Shown here: positions 30,088 to 42,126 of the stretch, one piece after another
How positions within the stretch are numbered: position 1 is the first letter of the stretch
Layout: each line of letters opens with the position of its first letter
NCBI GenBank assembly: GCA_009760885.1
Contig: CM019719.1
Coordinates: 35,443,584-35,507,583 of the forward strand
DNA: 64,000 nt
Origin: Achatina immaculata
Lineage: Eukaryota; Mollusca; Gastropoda; Stylommatophora; Achatinidae
Direction of reading: 5' to 3'
The notes under the pieces: generated by a model
The model's database searches: none
Told to the model about the DNA's origin: nothing
What the model saw: only the letters and a program-made list of their open reading frames with translations
Program-made: the position numbers and the translations under genes

Positions 30088-30675
30088 TGTGTGTTTTAAC
30101 CCTAGACAAACAGCAGTAAGTAAGGTGAAGTGTGTTTTAAACCTAGACAAACAGCAGTAAGTAAGGTGAAGTGTGTTTTAAACCTAGACAAACAGCAGTA
30201 AGTAAGGTGAGGTGTGTTTTAAACCTAGACAAACAGCAGTAAGTAAGGTGAGGTGTGTTTTAAACCTAGACAAAAAGCAGTAAGTAAGGTGACGTGTGTG
30301 TTTTAAACCTAGACAAAAAGCAGTAAGCAAGGTTAGGTGTGTTTTAACCTATACGGGCAGCAGTAACTAAGGTTGGGTGTGTTTTAAGCCTAGACGGGCA
30401 GCAGTAACTAAGGTTGGGTGTGTATTAAACCTAGACGGGCAGCAGTAACTAAGGTTATGTGTGTTTTAAACCTATACGGGCAGCAGTAGCTAAGGTTAGG
30501 TGTGTTTTAAACCTATACGGGCAGCAGTAGCTAAGGTTGGGTGTGTTTTAAACCTAGACGGGCAGCAGTAGCTAAGGTTGGGTGTGTTTTAAACCTAGAC
30601 GGGCAGCAGTAGCTAAGGTTGGGTGTGTGTGTTTTAAACCTAGACGGGCAGCACTAACTAAGGTTAGGTGTTCTT
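30088..30675. repeat. 41-bp minisatellite, ~14 copies in two blocks
   Basis: The unit contains GTGTGTTTTAAACCTAGAC and CAGCAGTAA. Left-block units read ACAAACAGCAGTAAGTAAGG; right-block units read ACGGGCAGCAGTAACTAAGG, with the switch near 30345. Confidence 0.9.
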
Positions 30676-31060
30676 TAAATATTTATATTTGGGGGTTAAT
30701 CCTGCATACATTACCCTCGTACTTTTATTTCGTTTTATTGTCCCCTTATCGAAAAAAAATAGTTTTAATGATTATAGGCTCTTGTATTTTCCCTTGTGAG
30801 TAATGTATCCCTTTTCATTAAATTATTCTGTAATTTCCTAACTTTTAATAATATTATCTGTCAATAATTTATTTCAGATTAATTAGCTTTCAACAATTAA
30901 TTTCACATTAAATGGCCTGTCAATAGTTTATTTCATATACAATGGCCTTTTAATAGTCTTATTTCATGTTAATTACTCTATAACAATTTATTTCCCACTA
31001 AATTGTCTTTCAATTGTCTATTTCTCATTAAATTACCTTCTTATGACGCTGTTACCACAG
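30676..31060. other. AT-rich intron-like stretch
   Basis: TTATTTCA-containing motifs recur at about 30870-31030 with spacing of 40-60 bp. It ends in a pyrimidine-rich acceptor for the exon at 31061. Confidence 0.4.
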
Positions 31061-31201
31061 TCTCCGGGTCCGACTGAACAAACTCCGCGGCAATTTGTTC
31101 TGAATGTTGCTGACCTTTATGACCGCCATAATGATCCTGTCAAAGCTACTGCTGGGCGGAGGCTACTTCACAGTGATGCCAAGAGACTTAGAACTGAACA
31201 G
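31061..31201 (+). CDS. Internal exon of an unrecognised gene
   Basis: A pyrimidine-rich acceptor ending GTTACCACAG (31060) and a strong donor CAG|GTAAGC (GT at 31202) bracket exactly 47 open codons, phase 0 at both ends. The product, about SPGPTEQTPRQFVLNVADLY then a DRHNDPVKA.AGRRL.HSDAKRLRTEQ-like segment, is polar and basic and has no hydrophobic segment. I do not recognise the family. The phase does not fit directly onto the exon at 36397, so intermediate exons or a separate gene are needed. Confidence 0.5.
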
Positions 31202-31742
31202 GTAAGCTAACGACTATATCTTCTCATCCACCCCCCCCCACCCCCGACCACTATCACGTAAAAAAAAGGTCACTGGTTGTGGTGTGCACCTTCAGCCCGA
31301 CACATCCGACGTCATTTAAGGGATATTTTTAGGTTTATCTTTCCATTGCGATCCCTATTCATTTGTGAAGACTGTTTTAAGGGGTACCAATGGGAGATAG
31401 AAAAGGGTATATGTTGGCTATGGTTGGCCAAATCTAATGTTTGTTGTCTGCTATGCTTAGCCGGTTTTTTTAACCTCGTTCGGCCTCAGTAAGGCATTTT
31501 TGCCCCCTAAAACTCTATAACAGGGTTGATAGTTCCATGTCACGGGGTAGTTCTGTTACCATGTTAACTTTAGCTGTCGTGGTCGTGGTGGCTGTTGCAC
31601 TTTTCTTTGTGCGTCACTTAATGTAACAGAACAGGTTAATTCCACAAACCGTCCTGTAGAAATGTCTTTAAATAATAGCCTCTTCGGTTGATGAAGAAAC
31701 CAGTGTGACGAGAAACATTTTACAGAACATGGGAGGTGCTTT
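31202..31742. other. Unannotated stretch
   Basis: Intron-like DNA after the 31061-31201 donor; C-run at 31231-31239. The upstream limit of the following LINE tail is uncertain. Confidence 0.35.
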
Positions 31743-32375
31743 ATGTACGTTACTCCGGTCTGTTCGTCTCAGGCTCCCATTCTGGTCTCCACACTCTTGA
31801 AAATTGGATACCAACAGCTGACCACATCACAACCAACGTACTCGGTGCAGTAAACTTACTTGCCTCCTATGACTACAGTGGATACCACAGCACACGGATA
31901 TCAGGAGGCAATGAACGTGTTGGTAGACTGACAAAGAATGGAGCCACTATGCCACAGGCTCATATCTCCACCAACACGAGAAAAGTTAAATACATTATCC
32001 ACATCAGTCGCAGGTAGTAGTGCATGGACATCTCGGCCAGCAACCCAACTGGAAGATCCTTATGTACATACCTACCATGGTCCAAGCCCGGAGACCACAT
32101 TAACGTATTTAACAGCATATGTCGTAGACACCAAAGGACAATCTTCAGGCTGTTCACAGGACACATCCCCTACAGTAAGCGCTTTGACAGCTGGTCATAC
32201 TGCATGCATTGCAAAAGAAGGAACTTTTAAGCACCATCTGCTGGATTGCAGCTCACTGGAGGATCTTTGGAGGAACCTGATGCCACCTAACTCCTCCTTC
32301 ACCGACATTCTGCACGGAGACATAGAAGCCGAAGATGACTTGTACACCACATCTAGCACAAGGGAAGAAGAATGA
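31743..32375 (+). mobile_element. LINE RNase H domain and C-terminus (frameshifted)
   Basis: Conceptual translation gives SGLHTLENW, GYHSTRISGGNERVGRLTKN and GATMPQAHIST, the end of an RNase H domain (S.H.GI.GNE.AD.LAK.GA) in Jockey/I-group LINE polyproteins. IFRLFTGHIPYSKRFDSW, a CMHC pair and HHLLDCSSLEDLW follow (a C-x2-C...H...C-type tail). The frame changes near 32010-32030 and again near 32230, so it is a fossil. No reverse transcriptase was found upstream. Confidence 0.7.
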
Positions 32376-32599
32376 AAACTTGTAAACCCGGAGATTGCAA
32401 AAGTCAAAGTAATAGTTACTCTGGTTTGTTCTGCAGTATCCTAGAATGTGAGAAGTCTGACTTACGTATATGTTGCAATATTTACAGCATCCAGCTGCAA
32501 CTGTCTGTTCAGTTCAGGCCCATTTCTCTTCCCTTAGTTTCTCCTTTCGTTACTTACAAGACAGTAGATTCAGGATACGTTTATTCCTTTCATGTCCTT

Positions 32600-32830
32600 G
32601 ATCGGTGATCAGCTAAGTAATTACCGCCCAGTACGCCCTGTGGAGTCTTGCAGGGCAGCAACAAATTCTCTCCACCTCTCACGGTCTGTGGTCAGCCTTT
32701 GTATTGTGTCCCAGCTGTGCTGCATGCTCCTCATTTCCACTTCTATAGTTCTCCTCCAGGTAGCCTTTTTCACCCTCTCTTTCTTTTCCCCTCGGGTGCC
32801 CATATCATGGCTGTTCTAGCGATGTTGCTG
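32600..32830 (-). mobile_element. LINE-D C-terminal tail
   Basis: The minus strand encodes KATWRRTIEVEMRSMQHSWD, then TIQRLTTDRERWREFVAALQ, the usual end of RTE-like LINE polymerases (TWRRT.E.E......W..........R..WR..V.AL). Only ~60 residues remain. Confidence 0.65.
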
Positions 32831-33412
32831 GGACCTTATCGGACAGATTTACTGTTTGTCATGAATGTCTTATGGAGAACTGTGGGATATTTTGTGAAAC
32901 GAGAGAAAAGGAGTATGTCTATAGTGTATGTGTGCGTATATGTGTGTATTAAGAGCCCCGCCTTTTAAAGTCAACGACTCCAGTGTTTGCTTTCAGAGAC
33001 AGTACATGCTGCGGGAACGTCTAATATCTTAACTGATCTGGCAGCTCGACATACACCCTCCACACCCGCACACAAACAACCCTCCCATTACATTCGCGAC
33101 GCTTTATGAAAGAAATACAAGCAAATATTTAAGAAAGAAAAGCAAATTTAACACAAAAAGTACCCCATTCCCATTCCCATTCCCTCCCCCAAAATACAAA
33201 CATCTGTCATCAAAATGTCCTACCCCAGAGGTCGACAACCTATCTATTAAAAGCGAGAGAATACAAAGGGACATAACCACCGCCTTTGGTAAGTGATTCG
33301 ATCGGCAACCTTTTTTAATTTCTACAAATGAATGGCTGACGGGCCACATTCAAATCTATAGCTAGGGAATGAAATTAATAACAGCAACATTTTTACAAAA
33401 TCATGAATCGTA
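32831..33412. other. Unannotated stretch
   Basis: No supported gene; a CCCATTC repeat occurs at about 33165-33185. Confidence 0.35.
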
Positions 33413-34135
33413 TCTTACATCTTTCCCGTGTCACATAGGGCTCGCATCATAGCTTGGCAAAATTTCCTGTTTTCGGCGAGCTTTTCAACCTCATCAAGGG
33501 ATGTTATTCCCACTAAACTGGCCTCTCTTAACTATGTCCTCTTTAGAGTTTCACGTGGTCGACCTCTTTTTCTTCGGCCTTTCGTGTTCCATTTGATAGC
33601 TTGTTTTGGTATTTTCTGATTGTTTCTTCTCAGCACATGATCGACGTATGTCCATCGTTTTCTGAGCACTCAATCTGGAACCATTCGCTCATTCCTTCTT
33701 AGAGTAAAGATCTGATGGAGACAGCTTCTCCCTTTTCGAAATCATGTCTGTTCTTCTCTCACGGCATCATCCACTATATCTTTAATTCTGTTGAGAATAA
33801 CTTTGCAAAATACTTTTGACACAATTGATAGTAAGATTACTCTTCTCCAGTTATTGCAGTCACTAAGGTTGCCTTTTTTTTTGGGTCTTTTAACAATGAT
33901 TCTTTTTTCCATTTAGAAGAGACCTTTTCTTCTTTCCAAAATTTATTAAACATTCTCTATAGTTGGCTCATGTTGTCACTGTTAATAGCTTTTAGCATTT
34001 CGGTTGTTATTTCATCTTCACCTGCAGCTTTGTTGTTAGCCATTAGATTCACTGCTGTTTCAATTTCATATAATGTAATTTCATCTATGTTGACATTTAC
34101 GAGTAGCTGTAGGGTTGGTAAGTCAGTTTCATGTA
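33413..34135 (-). mobile_element. RTE-B LINE, internally deleted copy
   Basis: The 3' end (GTCACATAGGGCTCGCATCA) and C-terminal tail are on the left. At about 33665 the sequence jumps from the tail to the EWFQIE palm region, and at about 33700 again to the fingers region. At least two internal deletions remove the catalytic palm. Confidence 0.75.
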
Positions 34136-34984
34136 ACAGAATTCCTTAATTCTGGAATTCTGTTCTTTTATTTTAACGTTATAGGGGAGTTAACCAGGGA
34201 TTTATTTGGTAGATTGACGTAGTGATTAGCGCCCTTAGTTTTTTTAAAGTACAGGTCAACTATAGGTCAGGTCTGACACACTGAAGACCATTTCTTGTCA
34301 TGTCCAGGCACGGGATATTTTTACAGTTAACCAAAGTTGTTTAGGACAATTTTGTTTAATTCGTTATTTTTAGTTACAGAAAAGCTTAAAATAGGATTGT
34401 TGTTTTTAGTTTATTGTCCAAGATCATAAACAGGTAATTTTTGCACATATTGAGATTTTAGGCAGAAATGTTTTAATTACTACTTTTATCTTCCACAAGA
34501 TAGAATCTTCTGGAAGATTTAGAAGTAGGAATGGTAGGTCATATTTAATGACCAAACTCTTACGTAGGAGGATGATAAGGATTAGATTGATTAGCAGTTT
34601 GAAATTCATTATGATTGCAAATTCGTTATGTAGAGTTTGACTGAGAAGGATGTTTCAGATAGGATGCTAGGATGTGAACTGTTTGTTTGTTTTTTTCTCA
34701 TTTGGATCCAATGTGTAAATTTTTGATGCAGCTACGAGTTGTTAGAAATAGTTTGTAACTGAAGAAAATGTGAATTAGTTCTACTGAGACTTTTTAGGAC
34801 TTTAAGCCCGATATTTTTGGTGATGTGAAGTTGTATGTAAGAATCCATGGAATTCTCATTGAGTTAGTAAGTTGGCTCTTATTCCATAATGTTGAATGCC
34901 TGTCTTTCCTAGCTGAGAGTGATTGTTGCCCACTCCCTCCTTATATGGCGAACTAGTTCTCGCTGGGGAGAGGAGTTAGTGTTA
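34136..34984. other. Unannotated stretch
   Basis: AT-rich DNA; nothing supported. Confidence 0.35.
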
Positions 34985-35010
34985 GTGGTTCTCAAACTGT
35001 TGAGATGTGT
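34985..35010 (+). mobile_element. Isolated hAT-type terminus
   Basis: TAGTGGTTCTCAAACTGTTG matches the hAT terminal consensus; no partner end was found. Confidence 0.35.
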
Positions 35011-35329
35011 TCGTTCTCAGTTACACATTAAAATTCCTCAGATGTAATCAGTAGATAGAGAAAGAAAAAGTAGTTCAGTTTATCACCTGGGCTGCGGCTT
35101 TACACAATTGCGAAGTACTTTAATTAGTGCCGTGTCTTGGCACATATCATTCTATTTTATTCATCATGAATAGTAATATTATATTCATGTAAATAAAGTG
35201 CACAAATTCAAATACAGTATATTTGTACAAAGATAACATCATATGCTAGATGTGTCACAATGTCAAAAACAGAATATGCCAAGGCCATATGTAGCTTTTT
35301 CAGAAAATGAAATCTATTTTGTCAAAAGA
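35011..35329. other. Unannotated stretch
   Basis: No supported feature. Confidence 0.35.
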
Positions 35330-35792
35330 TACAAGGAAAAGAGTCTTGAAATGCGTTACCGAGCCAGTATTACTATATGGAGCCGAATCATGGTTACTAA
35401 CCAAAAACAACAGCGAGAGTATAAGAGGCAACTGAAATGTGGTTCCTACAAAAACATGTTAAGAGTGCTGTGTACTGCTAAAATAACAAACGGGGAATGC
35501 CAAAGGAAAGCCAAGTGAAAAACGAACATTAATAAACCCAGTGCTTGAGGGAGCGTAAAAGTTCACTGGCCATATAACAAAAATACGAGGATTCGAAACT
35601 ATCATGACCACAGGGAAAATTGTAGGCAGGAAAGGGAGAGGAAGGCCAAGAGAGAAAATCTTAGATGGCTTGACAAAATAGCATGGGAGAGACACAGCAA
35701 GAGAACTGATGGATAACATGAAAGATCAGAATTGTAAGGAGACGTGGTCGCCGACGCCTCAAGGCATGGCACATGATGATGATGATGATGAA
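35330..35792 (+). mobile_element. RTE-C-like LINE 3' end, (ATG)n tail
   Basis: VLKCVTEPVLLYGAESWLLT, then diverged MLRVLCTAKITNGEC and GRKGRGRPRE, give the BovB-like C-terminal order. The end is GGCATGGCACATGATGATGA. Several frameshifts are present. Confidence 0.7.
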
Positions 35793-36373
35793 TATTATAT
35801 AACAATGACACCATAGCTTGTGATATGAACGACAGCTTGTGAGAGAAAGAAAAGAGATATATACTCGTATATACCCGACACGGACAACGATCCTTATAAG
35901 AAAGGAAGACTGTTACATCAAAGTTTTAAACTTTGCTGACTTTTGTAAAGAAAGTTTTGGTGCACTGGAACCCTCACACACGTGTACAGCTGTGGTACGA
36001 GAACATAAAATAAAATAAGACCAGGAAGAAGCAAAAGCACTTGAAATACTTCCTCAAAGATATCAAGATTGAAAGACAGCGGTATGTTAAACATAGGATT
36101 AAGAGTAGTTACGCAAATCACAGATCTTTTATGTGAAACAAAAATAAGGATTTAAAATAAATATTGAGAAAAAATAAAGATATCCTCCAACTTCTCTGGA
36201 GGATGAGAATAATTTGTCTTTTGTTTCTCTACTTGATTCTTCTTCTTCTTCTTCTTCTCCTTCTTCTTCTCTTAAAAACATGTTTGTAACTATCCATGTA
36301 CTGTAAGACATGCTAATGATAACTAACGTCCCATAAATTACGTTAATGATTTCTCGTCCTGTGTTGTGCCATA
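35793..36373. other. Presumed intron or 5' flank of the 36374 gene
   Basis: Contains a (CTT)n-rich run at 36236-36271. No promoter or 5' exon could be identified. Confidence 0.35.
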
Positions 36374-37150
36374 ATGTCTTTGTTCACACTCCACAGAACA
36401 GCTGAAGCGATCTTCTTGCAGAATTCTGTGGATGGAATCGTGGACTATCAGATGTCTAGACCCTGGACAACTCAACAGGTGGAGAATCAGATAGAGGTTC
36501 CACAGTCGTCGTCAAATGTGCACTTGCCCTTCAATAAACGAATATCAACACAGACAGATCGAACCCCAGCATTCGAATCAAACCGTTCCATAGTTACAAA
36601 GGAATTCAGATATAAAGGAGACATAACTACCAGAACATATAATGAGAGACATAGGAAGAAACTGCTACAAAGAAGCATCTACAGTATGTCATCTTTTAAC
36701 AACGCTTCTATGCAGAAAACGACGCGAACTGTAGCATATAGATACGAGAAATCTCATGTTAATATAGCTACGAGATTTCCCGAAAAATCTCATGTTAATA
36801 TTACTACGGGATATCTAGCATCAATATTAAAGATGCCAGGTCATGCAAACGAAACAATAAACAGACAAAGTCCGATACAAGGACCAAACAAGCAAAGTCA
36901 AATCTCTGCAGAAGTTTTGCCATCAAAGAAGTATCTAATCTATCTGTGCGACCGTAAGGAGTACTGTTACGGTCTGGGTGACCGACAAAGGGGAATCGTT
37001 GGTGTTTACATGCTGGCCATACTAACTAACCGAACATTCGGAATCATCATGACATCGCCATCGGACTTCACCGAGTTCTATCAACCTAATTTGGTTCACT
37101 GGAATATTCCTGCAACAGAGCTAGCGGGCAAGTCTTTCACTGAAATAGAT
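36374..37150 (+). CDS. Glycosyltransferase-like (fucosyltransferase-fold) protein, exon 1 seen
   Basis: From ATG 36374 there are 259 codons to a donor at GAT|GTGAGT (37151, phase 0). The first ~190 residues are a polar stem with several N-glycosylation sequons (NAS, NIT, NET, NRS) and a repeated EKSHVNI. The last ~70 start the catalytic domain: YLIYLCDRKEYCYGLGDRQR, then GIVGVYMLAILTNRTFGI, close to the C-G-GL-GDR-x-RGI nucleotide-sugar site seen in fucosyltransferase-like proteins. No membrane anchor is present, so an upstream exon joining the acceptor CCACAG (36396, phase 2) is likely; then the ATG is internal. The inferred role is Golgi transfer of a sugar, probably fucose; donor and acceptor are not shown. 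Confidence 0.7.
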
Positions 37151-37344
37151 GTGAGTTACAGTTTCATAACAACGGTTGACTATAAATCACTTTGTACTAT
37201 ATGCATAAATGCAAGTGTGGGTGCTCTTGAGATGGAGGCACATAGACAAGACAAACAGATGTAGACAGAGGAGAGATTGACAGATAGACGACAGACATAT
37301 AGACGAATAAATGTATTACAGCTTTAAGGTATTGATCGTTGTCT

Positions 37345-37432
37345 TTGTGTATAGACAGACAGACAGGCAGGCAGACACGCAGGTAGGCAGACAGACATAA
37401 GATTAGACAGACAGACAGACAGACATATAAAT
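37345..37432. repeat. (GACA)n tract in intron
   Basis: GACAGACAGGCAGGCAGACA-type microsatellite within the 37151-37608 intron. A similar tract lies at 42270-42452. Confidence 0.9.
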
Positions 37433-37608
37433 AATGCTAAAACTATAAAGTTAAACTTTTCAAATTGTCTTGAACCAAGCATAACTTCTAACTACTCGTA
37501 TCTATACCACATCTTATATATGAGCAGGTTTTAACATATGCGGTAAGTATCCAGTTTCTGGATATTTATAACTGTCTTGTTTACTCAAAGAGTTTATTTC
37601 ATCTGTAG

Positions 37609-37939
37609 GGACTTGGGTCAAAAAAGACTCTGCGTCTAGACAAGATAGATTTCAACGCAGAATATCCACACGACGTTGTGTACATGAGAACAAACCAAAA
37701 AGTTTACTTCGAAGCTGCCGAAAACCCTCTGTACGCCGGCAAATTTCCGGCTTGGTCGAGGGTACCCTTGTGGAGATTGTTCCAAGTGGCTTGGCTCCGA
37801 CTGGTGACCCCAACAGAGTTGCTACGCCAGGAACTCAATGCTGTTTTGACTGAGATTGCACAGAACATGCAAGATGAATGCGATGTGTGGCAAAGACTCA
37901 GATATACCGGATGTTGTCTCACGACAGTTCTATGTAGCG
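37609..37939 (+). CDS. Glycosyltransferase-like protein, exon 2
   Basis: The acceptor TTTATTTCATCTGTAG (37608) joins in phase to the 37150 donor. The exon encodes GLGSKKTLRLDKIDFNAEYP, DVVYMRTNQKVYF and PLWRLFQVAWLRLVTPTELL, the middle of the catalytic domain. If not spliced at 37940 the frame meets TAA at 37969-37971. A donor at AGCG|GTGATA (37940) with an acceptor at CCACTTTTCCAG (38086) would remove the stop as a 147-nt intron and keep frame. Otherwise the gene is a pseudogene. Confidence 0.65.
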
Positions 37940-38086
37940 GTGATAAATGCCTAACAAATGACGGCATCTAAAGTTCTAGAAAGCGATGTACCGATTCTCT
38001 CAAGACACAAAGTACTGGCGAAAGTTATCTGAAATCTCCCCTTTTACCTAGTTACATAGATAATGTTTGCAGCGCCACTTTTCCAG

Positions 38087-38310
38087 TACTGAAACCTAGT
38101 GTAAATATACATGCCATTCAGAAACTAAAAGGATTTGATGTAGTCAGTTTAAACATGGTGTGCATTCACATTCGCCTGGGTCGCAGCAAAACATTCCCTT
38201 TTGAAACAGTTTCAAGAAACAAAGAGGGCTTAGAATCAGCCGTGTGGAGATTTATTCAACCCTATTTGGACAAAGGTCATCATGTGTATTTAGCTACAGA
38301 TTCTGAAGAA
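38087..38310 (+). CDS. Glycosyltransferase-like protein, exon 3
   Basis: The frame runs VLKPSVNIHAIQKLKGFDVV, then NMVCIHIRLGRSKTFPFET and HVYLATDSEE, ending at the donor GAA|GTAAGT (38311, phase 0). CIHIRLG corresponds to the V.[IV]H[IV]R.[TG] strand-loop that contributes the donor-binding arginine in fucosyltransferase-fold enzymes; ATDSE is the usual later strand. The 5' border depends on the short intron proposed at 37940-38086. Confidence 0.65.
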
Positions 38311-38519
38311 GTAAGTAGTAGTTTTTTAATGGCGAGAGATATATTTCTAGCATTCAGTTTGTCGAGACTTCTGCTTTTCTATAGCTCTGGTTCATTCCTT
38401 CATAATCAACAACAGAAGATACTGTGACAAAGTTAGGTGCTTCATGTTTCCGTCAAAGATCATTTGTTATGGACATCATCTTAATAACCTGTTTATTGAA
38501 CAGAAGTTCTTACTAGTGC

Positions 38520-38775
38520 ATCTTACATCCTTCCCTTGCCGTCATGGGTCACACAAGGCTCGCGGCGTGTCTCGCCATGAGTCTCTATTCTTGGCGAACT
38601 TCTCGATCTCATTAAGGGATTTTATGCCAGTCATCTTATCTTCTCTTGTCTGTGTTCTATTTAGGGTCTCTTTAGGTCTGCCTCTTTTTCTTTTTTTTTT
38701 CCAGATGTTTCCCATTTGATGGCTTGCTCCGTGATTCTTTACTTGTTTCTTCTCATCACAGCTCAGTGACTTAAA
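38520..38775 (-). mobile_element. RTE-B 3' end in intron
   Basis: Encodes KKRKRGRPKETLNRTQ and TGIKSLNEIEKFAKNRDSWR on the minus strand, with the family 3' end GTCACACAAGGCTCGC on the left. It is 5'-truncated at about 38775. Confidence 0.75.
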
Positions 38776-41024
38776 GTTCAAAAAATGCTATGGAAAGATT
38801 TACCACAAAAAACAAAAAAAACGAGAGGGTGAGTGAGCTATTCTCAGTGTTCTAACTCAGTAGCTGGATTAGATGATGCTCTCGTGCGAAATCCCACTGC
38901 TGATTCCTTCGGTGTCAGTAAATTTCGGACATTATAGAACATATCCAACCGAGTCACAGCGCCGGGCCACGATCAGCGTGCTACATGGGGAAGAAGGGAA
39001 TGGGGGTGGAACCATTTGGGGTGGGCCGAGGAGATTTTATCCTGAATTTTTACGTGTAAGGAGAATGCAGGGCAATGTCTAAAACAATATGATAATAACA
39101 ACAATAATAATAATGTCTGGAAATTAATCAGACAACAAGTTCCTAAACTAAAAATCGGTGATGAAAGTTGATGAATTCACCCTCTGCGCATTGCTTTCCC
39201 TTCTTTTTAAAGTCAGAGTTCGAACTTCATAAAGTTTAGAGGGTAGATCTGACCTAAGCTTGTGTAAAACCGGTTTGGTGCAAGTTTACATGTTATAAAT
39301 ATTGGGAGGAATATTTTCTCGAGATAGTTTACAGACAAACATTTCCCTTGGCATATACTACAGTACTTGAGGCCACCCCCATTGGACCACCAACTCAGGT
39401 TTCCCCTCCTTGGTATATTGTATGCTAAATGTCTCTAAATCCTCAAGCATTCAATCAATACAATAGTACATTGACATGCAGTAAAAGTCACCAAGTCTGT
39501 AATTACAGAACACAGCATTTTAATCTCACTATACTCCACAACAGCACACACAATTGACACTGACATAAACATGACATCAAGACATGCGTCATCATGATGG
39601 ACGAACAACTGGAGGAACAAAATCGATGCAATGCAAAATACTTCTAGCAATCATCAATAATAGAAAAGCAATTGGATGAACAATGTCAGTGCAGTGCAGG
39701 GTAGCTAAGCACGATATCACGTGATCATGACTTCTCACGTTTGCATATTGAAAACCTGATAGGCCTGTGGTCCCGGGCTCTCTTGACCTAACACGTAGCC
39801 TGCAGTACCACTTATGTCCCGCAGCTATCGCCGTCATGACATACCTCATATAACTGTATTGATGCAGCACGCAATAAGTCTACACGAAAAGCAAAATAAA
39901 CGAATCATACATGTTGCCCATTCAATATACCGATAAATCAAATTGAAATCATACACAGAATTTCCATATCGATACGTAAATACAGGAATCTTACATCATA
40001 GCTTATTCACAGCTACATAATCTACACCACACCAGGTGGGCACTGGAAGAATATAACTAAACTCTCACAGTAATATAAGCGCAACGAAGATACGACATCG
40101 CCCTGCCATGCCCTGATCTATTCTGACTCAAGCTAATATTTTAAAATACACTGCCCCCCCCCCCCCCCGAAACCAACTACCAAATCACGTGAACGATGAC
40201 GTCTCGGTCAAGGTCGTATACCCCTCGACCCAAGCGCATATCGTCCACACTTGTCTCCATATGTAAGGAATATGAGAAGATACATACGTATGTAACAGAG
40301 TTAAAACTGCCAAAGGTGTCTTTTATTGCATCTTTGAGAGAAATATTTCCTCCTTCTAAGTTTAATCGTTAATTTTGCTTAATTGTTAACTGCACTCTTT
40401 TTTTTTCTGTGAACTAATTTTGGTACTAATTCATTTCACCGAATTTCTAAACAGAAATCACTTTTCGGCATCTCTCTGACGACATACACTACTCAAACTC
40501 TTTCAGCTTGTCTCCGTACAGTCGCGATGATCACATTTGTCCAGGACAGTACAAAGAAAATAATGAGTTGTTTCCCCTTTAATAGTGAACTGTTCTTGTT
40601 TACTTCACTCAATGTAGATTTCCAATTTATTAATTACTATTTTCTTCTGTGATTTTTGTTTTTGTTTCTGTTTTGTTTTTGGTACAAATAATGCTAAGAG
40701 ATGATCAATGAGAGCTGTAAAAATGTAGTAATTTCTAATTACTAACCAGAACCATAATGGTTAGACCTCTAGCATGGTATGTTCTCAAACTAAAGTAGAC
40801 ATATTTTTTTATACATAAACAAGTGTATATAATGTTTTTTAAAATTATTTTGCAGTCTCTTAGAGGCTGTTGCTGGCTAATTATGATTATTATTCTTTTT
40901 TAAATCGGTTGTCTCGAAATTTTGTCTAAAACGAGTACGTCTTTTGCTGTCTATTTCAAAAATATACTGCTGAGGAATACTGTATCTACAACGTATAATA
41001 CATAATGAAACGTATATTTCTGTA

Positions 41025-41030
<6 letters not shown>
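38776..41030. other. Intron sequence, no recognised element
   Basis: This 2.2-kb stretch of the 38311-42126 intron has a C-run at 40152-40168 and otherwise anonymous AT-rich DNA. A GC-richer part at 39430-40270 could be an unrecognised repeat. Confidence 0.35.

Positions 41031-41084
<54 letters not shown>
41031..41084. repeat. (TA)n tract
   Basis: TA units with one CATA interruption. Confidence 0.9.
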
Positions 41085-41085
<1 letters not shown>

Positions 41086-42126
41086 TGCATGAAAAATAAA
41101 AACCATTAAGAAAAGAGAATCAATTTTCCCTAATTATGTCAAGAGATTACGGATGTTAGAAAACCTGACATTCAGTGGTTAAAAAAAAGATAAATATGCG
41201 AAGGACCAATATGATCGCCCCTTATTCTTACTGACACAACACAGAATGAATGAATGAATGAATGGGACGTGAAATAATAGAGGACAAACATGGAGAGGCA
41301 CTAGCTTGAGAGATTTTTATGCTGGGTGTGTGAGAAAACAGAAACTAATCAGAGAGCACGATACGATCACATTAAGGACTGGGAAGAGGGCGAGACTGGC
41401 CTGGCTGAGAAACGCCACTGATGGAAAAGACAATGCACCACTACACCAGAGAATGAGAAACAGAGAGGGAAGAAGTATCAAGGTCTCTCATAACTGTTCT
41501 AATACGTCTTCGCCCAGTATTTTCTGCTCCTCAAAATAACAGTGCCTTTAGGGGTACGGCTAGGGTTGTGGGGGGAGGGGGGGGGGGTAGGCAAAGTCAA
41601 GGAAACAAAGACACCTGCCTCTAACTGCCCAGATCACGTCAATTCACGAACACGCAAATACTGAGAAAAAAAAATACTGTTCTTGTAGTATAAAAGACAT
41701 AAATTTGTTCTTATTGAGCAAAGCACCCATCACCAAAGACTATGCGAAAGAGGAATAACGAAGGGCAGTGGCAGACATTCAGAACTCTGCGGAAAAGATC
41801 GAGCTATATTCAGACAATGTGCTATAGGCACTATCACCCCACACACACACACACATCACGAACAACGCTGAAGTTAAAGGCTGAGCACATACAGAAATGT
41901 CCTGAGTGCTAGGAGGTCAAACAGTAGGCCAGCAACAGACCATAACCGTTCTTCCAGTTCAAGTTATTGAGCAAAGAAATCGGAAGTGATAATGCAAGCA
42001 AATTATAACTGCGTTCAGGAGTTATTTGTGAATGAAAAACTTTAAAAAAAAACGTTTCACAATTGAAACGGTTACATAATACACTCACATGTACTTTCAT
42101 AAGCATTTCTTTATTTTGGATTACAG
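41085..42126. other. Intron sequence
   Basis: (GAAT)n at 41246-41262 and G-run at 41570-41587. The open frame at 41306-41539 is polar and unrecognised. Nothing firm was found. Confidence 0.35.

Noticed and set aside
31061..37150. Direct splicing of the 31061-31201 exon to the exon at 36397
   Set aside because: The first ends in phase 0 whereas the second needs phase 2, so they cannot join directly.
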